IMG/VR virus record: IMGVR_UViG_3300043435_000756 | Span: 1-62,295 of that record | DNA length: 62,295 nt | Direction: 5' to 3' (one strand) | Origin: a virus | Shown: one piece after another, positions 28,361 through 37,467 of the stretch | Layout of the letters: every line of letters begins with the position of its first letter | Numbering within the stretch: the stretch's first letter is position 1 | Notes under the pieces: model-generated | Told to the model about the DNA's origin: nothing | Database searches by the model: none | What the model saw: only the letters and a program-made list of their open reading frames with translations | Made by a program: the position numbers and the translations under genes

Positions 28361-29923
28361 ATGGCAGTAAATACAACAACAAACCAAGTCTATATACCAG
28401 GTTTTGAAACAAACATTCAAAACGTGGTTACTCCACTTGCTAATACAACAGCAACTGCCATTACAACGTTACAGAGCGGAATCCCAAATCAATTTGCAAG
28501 CATACTTGGAAAATTTCCAAGTGCTTCTACTTCAAGAGATAATACAGAGCCTTCTCCCTACCCACTTTTTGCTATCTGGACAAACCAGGATAACTCTAGA
28601 AAAGCGGGATACTCTGTAATTAACTCTGAAATGCAAGTTGTTGCAACAAGTAGATTAAATAACCGTCAAGGTGGATGGACAGATGTAGATCTTTCCGACC
28701 TCAGCAACTGGTACGAAGATTATAGAGGACAAACTTATACTAACGGTAACCCAACTTCTAACAACTGGAGCACACATTCAGGCGGCGGAACAAACATGAA
28801 TGGCCATGAAGGCAACATGCTATACAGCTTCCAGGTTTTCGGCAACTACGGAGGCACACAGTTTAATAGACAAGGCGACTGGGGACAATTTACATCAAGA
28901 AGCGGAACAATTATTGGTGCAAGAGGAGTTCGACCAAGAGCCAGCCACTACTCAACAGATTCAACTTTTCAGATAAGACTGAGAGGTCAAGTTTACGGAT
29001 ATCTTGATCAAGTTAACCTAAACTCAGCAACATACGCAAATTGGGCTGGACGATCAAATCGTGGAATGTCATCATACAACGACAGAACAAAAACATTAGC
29101 AGTAGCTGAATCAAATACAGCAAATCAAATTCGCTTACACATTTGGAGAAACACAAACCCTCTACATAATTTAAATGCTAATAACTATGAGGCTGGAGAC
29201 CTTCATAACTTCTTATCAGAAGCAAAGACGGCGGGGCCTTCAGGAACAACAGCTAGATATTCATTCTATGATTTCACATGGACATCATCTGGTTCAACAC
29301 AAAATGAGCCTTCTTATGTAATGAGACTTATCATGGGAGACAATGGAACAATTGGTTTTTCAAGAAATTCTCAGCAAGGAAACGCTCATCAATATGGATG
29401 GTATATTCCAACAAACCCAGGAACCCCTGGTAACTCTGGAACTGGAGCATTTACAGATAGCGGATCAAACCTAGCAAACACTACTTCATATGGCATTGAT
29501 CAAAGAGACGGTGCTGGAATTAGAACAAATATTTCATGGGATAATAACTGGATCATTTCCTATGCCCCTTATTACTACTACCACTCTGGAATTAATTGTC
29601 ACGCTATTTACACACAAGATCCAACAAAGTTCTACTACTGGAGAAATACAGACCAAACTAATGGTTTGTCCCCAGTACCATTTGGAGAAAGTTCTTTCAT
29701 CATGTGTTACTCAGTACAAAACGGAGACACACCTGGGCCTCATTTATACTATGCAAACCCACAAGCTGCTTTTGAAAATGGATACAGAAATGATGGAACC
29801 ACTGTTGCAAACGCTGGAGATCTTCAACCATTCAACGTAAACATGCACTATATGTTTGATTCAATGTCTAATACAACACAGTACCCACACATTTCAGTAA
29901 TGCCACACTGGACAACGGTCTAA
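28361..29923 (+). CDS. adhesin B, second paralogue (520 aa)
   Basis: Family landmarks: PSPYPLFAIWTNQDN, WYEDYRGQTYTNGNPTS, VRPRASHYSTDSTFQ, SYNDRTKTLAVAESN, HNFLSEAKTAGPSG, SYGIDQRDGAGIRTNISWD. It shares blocks of identity with adhesin C (WYEDHRGQTYT, NFLSEAKTAGPS) that exceed those with adhesin A. Starts after GGGAG. Receptor-binding role inferred. Confidence 0.7.
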   Translation: MAVNTTTNQVYIPGFETNIQNVVTPLANTTATAITTLQSGIPNQFASILGKFPSASTSRDNTEPSPYPLFAIWTNQDNSRKAGYSVINSEMQVVATSRLNNRQGGWTDVDLSDLSNWYEDYRGQTYTNGNPTSNNWSTHSGGGTNMNGHEGNMLYSFQVFGNYGGTQFNRQGDWGQFTSRSGTIIGARGVRPRASHYSTDSTFQIRLRGQVYGYLDQVNLNSATYANWAGRSNRGMSSYNDRTKTLAVAESNTANQIRLHIWRNTNPLHNLNANNYEAGDLHNFLSEAKTAGPSGTTARYSFYDFTWTSSGSTQNEPSYVMRLIMGDNGTIGFSRNSQQGNAHQYGWYIPTNPGTPGNSGTGAFTDSGSNLANTTSYGIDQRDGAGIRTNISWDNNWIISYAPYYYYHSGINCHAIYTQDPTKFYYWRNTDQTNGLSPVPFGESSFIMCYSVQNGDTPGPHLYYANPQAAFENGYRNDGTTVANAGDLQPFNVNMHYMFDSMSNTTQYPHISVMPHWTTV

Positions 29924-29932
29924 GGAGAAAAA

Positions 29933-31513
29933 ATGAGCGAAAATACAACAGCAACAACAACATCACAGATAATTCACCCAGGACTTGAAGATTCAATCAG
30001 ATCTATTATTACACCTATAGTAGCTGCAAACAACACTGCGCTTACAGCAACTACATCAACAATTGCTGCAAGCATATCTACTCTTTCAGGTAAGATTGCA
30101 TCACCATTAATATCAAGAAACAATAACGAAGTTTCTCCTTATCCAACATTTGCTATATGGACAAACGATAATAACAATAAAGCTGGATTTAATATTATTA
30201 ACTCAGATTTCCAATCAATTGGTTCAAATTCTATGCCAGGATGGTTTGGAGGCTATCAGGATCCAGATCTTAATTCAATGCCTAACTGGTATGAAGATCA
30301 CCGTGGACAAACTTATACACAGGGAAATCAGTCATCTGGACAAAACACAACATACTCTGCAAACTCTACAGTTGCAGGATCTGCAGACGGACATAATTAT
30401 TACAGACCAAATCTTCACGGAGGATTTGCTGGAAACTGGATGAATCATTTTGGTCAACATGGACAGTTTACTACACGATGCGGAACAGTAATCGGAGTAA
30501 GAGGAGTTAGACAAAGAGTAAGCCACTGGTCAAATGATGCAGAATTTCAAGTAAGATCTAGAGGTATGGTAACAGGCTATTACGATAGAGTCTCTTTAAA
30601 TAACGCTGCTTACGCAACTTGGGCGGGACGCACAAACCGTGGAATGTCATCATACAACGATAGAACTAAGATGCTTGCTGTTGTAGAATCAACTACCACA
30701 GGAAATAACATTCGTTTACACGTATGGAGAAACACTAGCCTTAGCTTAAATGATTTTTCTCACAAGCCAGGAACGCTTCATAAGTTTTTATCAGAAGCTA
30801 AAACAGCAGGTCCTTCAACAGGAAACCAACTAAGTACTAATAAGAATTACGCATTCTATGACTTTACATGGACGTCACCTGGCTCAACAAGAAATGAGCC
30901 AGCCTACCACATGAAGATAATTCTGGGAGATAGTGGAGTAGTTGGATTCTCAAGATACAGCCACGATGGAAATGCTCAAAAATATGGATACTTCTTACCA
31001 ACATCGCAAGGCACTGCAGGTAACTCAGGAATCGGAACATTTACAGATACCAACATTGATCTAGGAAATACAACATCATACGGTATTGATCAATCTGAGC
31101 ACTTTGGACAAAGACACCAGATTACTTGGGATAATGAGTGGGTTGCAACATACTCACCTTACTACTACTATGAGTCTGGAATTAATTGTCACATTATTAA
31201 TACAATCGATCCAACTAAACTGTTCTACTTTAGAGTAACAAACTCAGGCTCAGGACACGGGCTTGTTCCATTCAAAGAAGATAAATTTATAACCATATAC
31301 TCCGAACAAAATGGAGACACACCTGGACCACATCTGTATGTAGTAGACCCAGGCTCTGCAGGAAAAAATTTAAGAAGAACTAATGGAACAACTCTATCGT
31401 TTGGCGGAGACCTTCAGCCACACAACGTAGTAAGTCACTATCAATTTGATACACATGGAAGCACTACCCAATATCCGCATATAGTAAGTATGCCACATTG
31501 GTCAAACCCGTAA
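29933..31513 (+). CDS. adhesin C, third paralogue (526 aa)
   Basis: Same architecture as adhesin B, with YPTFAIWTNDNNNKAGFNI, SYNDRTKMLAVVESTTTG, KFLSEAKTAGPS and GIDQSEHFGQRHQITWD. The N-terminal 50 residues are a helical segment (SIRSIITPIVAANNTALTAT) that should trimerise. It sits 10 bases after adhesin B with an AGGAGAAAAA ribosome site. The B/C pair is a recent duplication compared with A. Confidence 0.7.
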   Translation: MSENTTATTTSQIIHPGLEDSIRSIITPIVAANNTALTATTSTIAASISTLSGKIASPLISRNNNEVSPYPTFAIWTNDNNNKAGFNIINSDFQSIGSNSMPGWFGGYQDPDLNSMPNWYEDHRGQTYTQGNQSSGQNTTYSANSTVAGSADGHNYYRPNLHGGFAGNWMNHFGQHGQFTTRCGTVIGVRGVRQRVSHWSNDAEFQVRSRGMVTGYYDRVSLNNAAYATWAGRTNRGMSSYNDRTKMLAVVESTTTGNNIRLHVWRNTSLSLNDFSHKPGTLHKFLSEAKTAGPSTGNQLSTNKNYAFYDFTWTSPGSTRNEPAYHMKIILGDSGVVGFSRYSHDGNAQKYGYFLPTSQGTAGNSGIGTFTDTNIDLGNTTSYGIDQSEHFGQRHQITWDNEWVATYSPYYYYESGINCHIINTIDPTKLFYFRVTNSGSGHGLVPFKEDKFITIYSEQNGDTPGPHLYVVDPGSAGKNLRRTNGTTLSFGGDLQPHNVVSHYQFDTHGSTTQYPHIVSMPHWSNP

Positions 31514-31529
31514 GGAAAAGGAGAAAGAA

Positions 31530-31811
31530 ATGAAAATAAAGTTCTGTGGACCACAAAATGTTGTCGCAATTGACGTAGATGGGGATCATGAAGTTGTTGA
31601 AACAAAGCTAATTCATAGATTTAGCCTAGTCAACGGAGAAGTTGTAGACAAGTATCCAGGAAAGACAGATCGTGAGATCACTGAAATTGAATATGCAGAG
31701 GCTACTGCAAGAGTAGTAGCAGCACAAGAAGCATGGGATGAAGATGAGTCTGAGCACAAGGGGCCAAGACCAGAAAACTTGCCACCGCTACGTGCTCCAG
31801 AGGAGGACTAA
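31530..31811 (+). CDS. small fibre-chaperone-like protein (93 aa)
   Basis: Starts MKIKFCGPQNVVAIDVDGDH and shares LIHRF-x-L-x2-GE-VVDKYPGKTD with the gene at 27368. Acidic C-terminus (DEDESEHKG). Directly after adhesin C. Confidence 0.65.
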   Translation: MKIKFCGPQNVVAIDVDGDHEVVETKLIHRFSLVNGEVVDKYPGKTDREITEIEYAEATARVVAAQEAWDEDESEHKGPRPENLPPLRAPEED

Positions 31812-31813
31812 TA

Positions 31814-32260
31814 ATGCCAATAACAAGCGTACCTCAACAGGTAACACCAGGTCTTTGGACATACACATACCTTCAAGCACCTCTTAACGGACAAGCTCGT
31901 CCATATCTAAATGTGCCTTCAGCACAGCTAGATCTTGGAACAATTGCCGCTTCAGGAGTTGCAACATGCAACTTAGCACTTGCTAACGTATTTAAGATGG
32001 TTGCAGGCGGAAACTGCACAGTAGCATTTAGCAATATTCCAGCAACAGGAACAGAGCCAAAAGCACAATTCTGGCAACTAGAAATTAAAACTGGTGGTAG
32101 CTATACAATCACATGGCCAGCATCAATTAAATGGGATGGTGGAGGAGCTTCTAACGTAGCACCACTTCTATCTACAAACACAACCGTTCTTAACTTTATG
32201 ACAAGAGACGGTGGCACAACAATATTCGGTGCATACGCATTCGCTGATTTGAACGTTTAA
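31814..32260 (+). CDS. fibre C-terminal-type domain protein (148 aa)
   Basis: ITWPASIKWDGGGAS and NFMTRDGGTTIFGAYAFADL are the signature of the beta domain that closes many phage fibres, here as a stand-alone gene after a short N-terminal part. May bind the fibre shaft or the receptor. Confidence 0.65.
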   Translation: MPITSVPQQVTPGLWTYTYLQAPLNGQARPYLNVPSAQLDLGTIAASGVATCNLALANVFKMVAGGNCTVAFSNIPATGTEPKAQFWQLEIKTGGSYTITWPASIKWDGGGASNVAPLLSTNTTVLNFMTRDGGTTIFGAYAFADLNV

Positions 32261-32270
32261 AGGAGACAAT

Positions 32271-32726
32271 ATGTACGCCATAGTTGAAGACAAAAAAGTG
32301 GTCAAGGTTGGCGCACTATCTCAGTTATTTCCAAATCTTTCTATACCTCAATCGGTAAACGAAAAAGAGTTTGCAAAAGAAAACGGGTTACTAGAAGTAG
32401 TAACACCAGAGTTTGATGATTTCCAAGAAAAGATTGTACCTTGTGAACCATTTATTAAAGATGGCAAGGTATACTCAGTAGAAGTACAGAAGATGTCAGA
32501 TGAAGAAAAATCAGATAACGTAAATGCACATATTAGTTTTGAGCTAATGTCTACAGCATGGGTCGAGACAGACCCAGATATGGACAAGAAATCTCTTGAT
32601 GAATGGAAAGAATATAGAAAGAAGATTTCTTCTTTTAAAAACAACAAAGATGTATCTGAGATTACATGGCCTAAAAGACCAGCAGTAGAATTAGTGAAAA
32701 TAATGGAGGAAGATCCAATTGCTTAG
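32271..32726 (+). CDS. tail fibre assembly chaperone-like protein (151 aa)
   Basis: The N-terminus MYAIVEDKKVVKVGALSQLF matches fibre assembly factors (Tfa-like) found next to fibre genes. The C-terminal ISFELMSTAWVETDPDMDKK-SLDEWKEYRKKISS and PKRPAV resemble the chaperone tail region. Overlaps the next TTG start by 8 bases. Role: helping fibre trimers fold. Confidence 0.65.
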   Translation: MYAIVEDKKVVKVGALSQLFPNLSIPQSVNEKEFAKENGLLEVVTPEFDDFQEKIVPCEPFIKDGKVYSVEVQKMSDEEKSDNVNAHISFELMSTAWVETDPDMDKKSLDEWKEYRKKISSFKNNKDVSEITWPKRPAVELVKIMEEDPIA

Positions 32727-33432
32727 TAATAACATTATTTTTAGAAGAAATAGATTCACAACAACTGGATTACAGCTATGGCTAGATGCCGCACTCCCAT
32801 CAACAATTACAAGAGACGGACTTGGAAAAGTATCACAATGGAATGACAAGTCAGGTCTAGGACGTAATTGCGTTCAAGCAACAGCAGCAGCACAACCAAC
32901 ATTTCAAGAAACAGGTATAGCAGGATTGCCTGCAGTTAACTTTGACGGAGCAGATGATTTCCTTCCATTTTCAGATCAGACCCTATCATGGATTGCTTCA
33001 TCTTCTTTTACAGTTATTTATGTTGCATCAAAGCCAGCAAATGCAAACACGTATGTAATTGGCGGAACAAACTCAGGAACAAGAAATAATCTTATTGCTG
33101 GGTACGTATCCGCAAACACATTTAAGTTTGGCTTTGGTAATGATGATCAGAATGCTATTGTTACAGTAGGAACAGTCGGAACACCAGAAATTTACACACT
33201 TGTTTATAGCAATGCTGATAACTCACGCAGAGTTAGAAGAAATGGGGCTGACGTTGCAGTCGGTGCTTCTTCAGGCGGACTTACAAGCATGACAGGACAA
33301 GTAATAGGAAGATACTCTGCAACATTCGGAGCATTTAAGTTAGGCGAACTATTAATTTATAACAGAGCTCTTACAGTAGGCGAATACATCTCAATCGAAA
33401 GAGATCTTATTTCTAAATGGGCAATTAGCTAG
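32719..33432 (+). CDS. LamG/concanavalin-like virion protein, TTG start (237 aa)
   Basis: TTG at 32719 with GGAGGA 8-9 bases upstream. Residues LQLWLDAALPSTITRDGLGK, WNDKSGLGRNCVQATAAAQP, VNFDGADDFLPF and the closing GELLIYNRALTVGEYISIE are classic for phage LamG-like domains that bind carbohydrates. Single-domain protein among fibre genes. Confidence 0.78.
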   Translation: MLSNNIIFRRNRFTTTGLQLWLDAALPSTITRDGLGKVSQWNDKSGLGRNCVQATAAAQPTFQETGIAGLPAVNFDGADDFLPFSDQTLSWIASSSFTVIYVASKPANANTYVIGGTNSGTRNNLIAGYVSANTFKFGFGNDDQNAIVTVGTVGTPEIYTLVYSNADNSRRVRRNGADVAVGASSGGLTSMTGQVIGRYSATFGAFKLGELLIYNRALTVGEYISIERDLISKWAIS

Positions 33433-33440
33433 GAGATCAA

Positions 33441-33767
33441 ATGGCATATAATCCAAACAGATTTATTGGGCCAGTACTTCTAAGCACAACAAATACAAAC
33501 CTTAAAACATTTACCAATAAGGCAATTGTTAAAAGTATATTCACAGCAAATACATTCAATGGACCAATTGCATTTAGCCTTTATTTAGTCCCAGTTGGAC
33601 AGACCCCAGGACTGGCAAATAGAATTTTTGGTGACGTTCTTCTTGGAGAAAATACATCAAGATCAACAGAGACTACGCTAATTGTTAATGCTGGAGAGTC
33701 TATCTGGGCCTCCGCAAATGTTACTGGTGGAGTAAGTATCATGGTTTCTGGGGTAGAAATAGTTTAA
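33441..33767 (+). CDS. small beta-sandwich virion protein (108 aa)
   Basis: Starts MAYNPNRFIGPVLLSTTNTN, same fold pattern as the gene at 28018 (ends in SIMVSGVEIV). A hairpin (33795-33813) and promoter follow, so it ends this transcription unit. Confidence 0.6.
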   Translation: MAYNPNRFIGPVLLSTTNTNLKTFTNKAIVKSIFTANTFNGPIAFSLYLVPVGQTPGLANRIFGDVLLGENTSRSTETTLIVNAGESIWASANVTGGVSIMVSGVEIV

Positions 33768-33794
33768 AAGCTAAGCAATGAAAGGCTCAAATAG

Positions 33795-33813
33795 TAAGCC
33801 TTACAAAGGCTTA
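33795..33813 (+). terminator. hairpin between transcription units
   Basis: TAAGCCTT-ACA-AAGGCTTA, an 8-bp perfect stem. Lacks a T-tract, so termination strength is uncertain. Confidence 0.5.
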
Positions 33814-33828
33814 TAACCCTGAGAATGG

Positions 33829-33834
33829 TATAAT
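33829..33834 (+). promoter_or_regulatory. extended -10 box for leaderless fibre gene
   Basis: AATGGTATAAT ending 6 bases before the ATG at 33841, with no ribosome site between. Confidence 0.6.
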
Positions 33835-33840
33835 TTAAAA

Positions 33841-36147
33841 ATGCCAGGAAATACAACACCTAAAGTATTCAGATATCCGACATTAGACATGTCGCCCGAT
33901 GTCCCAAGAGACCTTGGCTATTTAGCAACAGACATAGATAATTATTTAACAAACAATCCAGGACCTACAGGACCACAAGGTCCAGCGGGTCCACAAGGTG
34001 CACAAGGCCCACAAGGTATTCAAGGCCCTAAAGGTGATACAGGCTTAACAGGTTTACAGGGAAACACAGGAGCAGCAAGTACTGTCCCAGGACCGCAAGG
34101 AAACCCTGGCGTTAAGGGTGACACAGGTTTGCAAGGACCTAAAGGTGACACAGGTGAACAGGGTCCACAGGGTATACAAGGCTTGCAAGGTCCACAAGGC
34201 TTACAAGGCGTTAAAGGTGATACAGGAACAGCATTAACAATTCTTGGAAACTATGCAACACCATCTGCATTTACTTCAGCTAATTTAGTTGGAGCCGCAG
34301 GCGATGCTTGGTTAATTCTTTCAACTGGCGTACTTATGGTTTGGGATACAGTAACAAGTTCATGGTTTGATGCAGGAGCTCTTCAAGGCCCAGCAGGACC
34401 AACAGGAACAACAGGTCCACAAGGTTTGCAGGGAATACAAGGACTTAAGGGCGACAAAGGCGATCAAGGTGAGCAGGGGCCAGTTGGTCCACAAGGTAAC
34501 ACAGGATTGCAAGGCCTACAAGGAATTCAAGGCATACAAGGTTTACAAGGTTTGCAAGGCCTTAAGGGTGATCAAGGAAATGAAGGAAGCAAAGCAACTT
34601 TTTCTATTACAGCCGCAACTCCTCCTGCAAATCCAGTAAATGGACAAGCCTGGTTTAATTCAGACAACGGAAGAAGTTATACATACTACGACTCTTACTG
34701 GGTAGAAACTGGATCTTCATTGTCTGGCCCCCAAGGACCTAAAGGCGATACAGGAGATCAGGGAATTCAAGGCCCGCAAGGAGTTGCTATAAATCTTAAA
34801 GCATCTTCTTTAACTGTTGCAGCATTGCCTTCAACAGGAAACGTTGTAAACGATGCAAGAATTGTAGAAGCAGATGGTGATCTTTATATTTGGGATGGTA
34901 CATCTTGGACTTCAGCAGGACAGATTGTTGGACCACAAGGTCCACAAGGTATCCAAGGACCTAAAGGTGATACAGGAAATCAAGGTATTCAAGGCATTCA
35001 GGGCCTCAAGGGTGACAAAGGCGATACTGGAGAGCAAGGCATACAGGGAATACAAGGGCCTACTGGTTTAACTGGCAATACTGGCCCACAGGGCGCACAG
35101 GGAATTCAAGGTGTAAAAGGTGACACTGGAGATGTAGGACCAGCGGGTACAAGCCAGTATGTAAGTAAATTAGGAAACAATAATATTTCATTAACACCTT
35201 CAGTGCCAAATACAAGCATGACTTTGGTTACAACAGGTACTCAAAACTTAGCTTTAATGTCATCGCTATCTAGAATAAGCACTGGATCCAATAACATTGC
35301 AATGGGAGTTCTTGCTGGGTTTGCAATAGAAACTGGTTCCAATAACATAGCAATCGGTAATACATCAATGTCTGGACTTCCAGAAGATATTCCATATGAC
35401 AAATCTGGTAATTACAACATAGGTATAGGTCCTGGTACATTAGATCTTGTTCATGGATCCTTTAACACAGCAATAGGAAGAGCAGCAGGAAATTCATTAA
35501 CTACTGGAGATAATAATATTATTTTGGGCAACTTGTCAAACCCATCATCAGCAACAGTTTCAAATGAGATAACACTTGGCAATGACGCTATAGACAGATT
35601 TAGAATTCCAGGACTAGGAATAGACTGGACATCTTCTACAAAACCAGGATCTCCTTCAGGTTATACAAAAATAGGTACTGTTACTTCAAATTCTGGCACC
35701 ACTGTTTCCTTTACTGGGCTAAGCGGTTATAATAAATATTTACTAGTGTGGAGCGGAGTTTATTCAGGCAGTGCTTTTACTATCCCTATTATAAGATTAA
35801 ATAATGCCTCAACTAACCATGAGTTTATATACTCTGTTGCATATAATAGCTCTTCAATACCAGCATTAACAAATTGGTCGTTCAAAGGAACAAATGCTGG
35901 AAGCGTTGGAAATGTTTTAGGAACACCAAATGCTTCAGGATATGTTTACATAGATGGTGCAAATACAACATCTGGGATATCATTTTATGGATCTTCTGGT
36001 GGAAAGTGGTCAGATGCGAACAGTTCTGGAATGGGTACATTTGCAGGAGTTTATACGGGATCCGCAAAGGTTACTTCAATAGTTGCCGCTACAAATGATG
36101 GAGCATCTTATTCAAGTGGAACTTGGGTTTTGTGGGGAGCACAATAA
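33841..36147 (+). CDS. long collagen-like fibre with YadA-head-like repeats (768 aa)
   Basis: N-terminal anchor, then Gly-X-Y collagen tracts separated by three globular modules (about 127-180, 250-295, 317-363; the last is the shared [20 protein letters not shown] module). From about 470-590 runs [40 protein letters not shown] and DNNIILGN, the left-handed beta-roll repeat of YadA/trimeric adhesin heads, then [18 protein letters not shown] and a C-terminal beta domain ending GTWVLWGAQ. Overlaps the next start (TAATG). Predicted leaderless. Long, flexible, surface-displayed adhesin. Confidence 0.8.
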   Translation: MPGNTTPKVFRYPTLDMSPDVPRDLGYLATDIDNYLTNNPGPTGPQGPAGPQGAQGPQGIQGPKGDTGLTGLQGNTGAASTVPGPQGNPGVKGDTGLQGPKGDTGEQGPQGIQGLQGPQGLQGVKGDTGTALTILGNYATPSAFTSANLVGAAGDAWLILSTGVLMVWDTVTSSWFDAGALQGPAGPTGTTGPQGLQGIQGLKGDKGDQGEQGPVGPQGNTGLQGLQGIQGIQGLQGLQGLKGDQGNEGSKATFSITAATPPANPVNGQAWFNSDNGRSYTYYDSYWVETGSSLSGPQGPKGDTGDQGIQGPQGVAINLKASSLTVAALPSTGNVVNDARIVEADGDLYIWDGTSWTSAGQIVGPQGPQGIQGPKGDTGNQGIQGIQGLKGDKGDTGEQGIQGIQGPTGLTGNTGPQGAQGIQGVKGDTGDVGPAGTSQYVSKLGNNNISLTPSVPNTSMTLVTTGTQNLALMSSLSRISTGSNNIAMGVLAGFAIETGSNNIAIGNTSMSGLPEDIPYDKSGNYNIGIGPGTLDLVHGSFNTAIGRAAGNSLTTGDNNIILGNLSNPSSATVSNEITLGNDAIDRFRIPGLGIDWTSSTKPGSPSGYTKIGTVTSNSGTTVSFTGLSGYNKYLLVWSGVYSGSAFTIPIIRLNNASTNHEFIYSVAYNSSSIPALTNWSFKGTNAGSVGNVLGTPNASGYVYIDGANTTSGISFYGSSGGKWSDANSSGMGTFAGVYTGSAKVTSIVAATNDGASYSSGTWVLWGAQ

Positions 36148-36383
36148 TGAGCGATATTATAGAATTTAATTACGAGACTGGTGAGACAACAATACGTGAG
36201 TATACAGAGGCAGAAATATCAGTAAATGAAGAGGTCTCTATTCAGGTAGATGAAATTCTTTCGCAGATTCCAGTTGCCGACCAATCGGTTGTTGACAACT
36301 TACAGTCTGCTATAGACAAGCTAACCTCTTTAGGCTTAACAGAAGCCGAAGCAAAAGCAATAGCTGGAATAAGGGAGATATAA
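36147..36383 (+). CDS. small acidic helical protein (78 aa)
   Basis: Start at 36147 ([20 protein letters not shown]) for TAATG coupling. The remainder is a helical hairpin (DNLQSAIDKLTSLGLTEAEA) like the C-termini of fibre chaperones. Coupled to both flanking fibre genes (TAATG). Confidence 0.6.
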   Translation: MSDIIEFNYETGETTIREYTEAEISVNEEVSIQVDEILSQIPVADQSVVDNLQSAIDKLTSLGLTEAEAKAIAGIREI

Positions 36384-37459
36384 TGGCAATCGATTTTCCA
36401 AATAGCCCATCGTTGAATCAATTATTCACCGCTGGTGGAAGCACATGGATTTGGGACGGAATTGCATGGACCCTTCAAAGAATTACAACAGGTGCTCAGG
36501 GACCTCAAGGAGAAGTGGGTCCACAAGGGCCTGTAGGGCCTGTAGGGCCACAAGGAACATCTATTAATGTTAAAGCATCAGTAGTAAATGTAGCTGCCCT
36601 ACCAACAACTGGCAACAGCTCAAACGATGCAAGAATTGTACAGTCCGATGGAGATCTATATATATGGGGCGGCACATCTTGGACATCCGCTGGCCAGATC
36701 GTTGGCCCAGAAGGCCCACAAGGTATTCAAGGTCCTAAAGGAGATACTGGAGACACTGGTGCAACTGGAGCTTCAGGCGGAATAACTTTAGCCGTTACAA
36801 ACTCGGGATCTGGTTCATATACAATTAATGGTTCTGCTAATCCAACTTTATCTTTTATTCGGGGGCATAGATATGTAATTAATGTTAATGCAGTCGGACA
36901 TCCGTTTTGGATTCAAACAGTTTCAGGTGCATATAGCGCAGGAAATGTTTATTCTACTGGAGTAACATTATCTTCAGGAACACGGGATAATGGAACAATT
37001 ATATTTGAAGTTCCATTTAATGCCCCTCAACTTTATTATGCTTGCGAATACCACTCATCAATGGCTGGCTCTATTACAGTTTCTAATTTAGGTCCACAAG
37101 GTATCCAAGGACCAAAAGGTGACACGGGAGAACAAGGTATTCAGGGAATACAAGGCTTAACTGGTAACACAGGCGCACAGGGCACACAAGGTATACAAGG
37201 TATTCAGGGACCTAAAGGCGACACTGGAGCGGACGGACCAGTCGGAACCCCATCACCAGGATCAATTACTAATGCTATGCTTGTAAACTCATCAATATCA
37301 ATTAACAACGCCCCAGTAGCACTCGGTGCAAATATAAACCTTGCAACTACAGCATATTCAAACGGAACAAATACTGCAAACTCAAATAAAATATTCTATA
37401 ACACATCTGGAACGCCACCAACTGGCACTGCAGCTGGCGATTTATATATATTCTTTTAG
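36383..37459 (+). CDS. collagen-like fibre with cupredoxin-like domain (358 aa)
   Basis: N-terminal module (MAIDFPNSPSLNQLFTAGGS-TWIWDG) as in marine phage fibres, short collagen tract, the shared LPTTGNSSNDARIVQSDGDL module (about 75-120), then a cupredoxin-like domain (about 135-235) with His173 (VGHPF), Cys221, His224 and Met227 (ACEYHSSM), then a second collagen tract and a C-terminal capping segment (PPTGTAAGDLYIFF). Equivalent metal-site residues occur in the gene at 12868. Confidence 0.75.
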   Translation: MAIDFPNSPSLNQLFTAGGSTWIWDGIAWTLQRITTGAQGPQGEVGPQGPVGPVGPQGTSINVKASVVNVAALPTTGNSSNDARIVQSDGDLYIWGGTSWTSAGQIVGPEGPQGIQGPKGDTGDTGATGASGGITLAVTNSGSGSYTINGSANPTLSFIRGHRYVINVNAVGHPFWIQTVSGAYSAGNVYSTGVTLSSGTRDNGTIIFEVPFNAPQLYYACEYHSSMAGSITVSNLGPQGIQGPKGDTGEQGIQGIQGLTGNTGAQGTQGIQGIQGPKGDTGADGPVGTPSPGSITNAMLVNSSISINNAPVALGANINLATTAYSNGTNTANSNKIFYNTSGTPPTGTAAGDLYIFF

Positions 37460-37467
37460 GATAGCAT

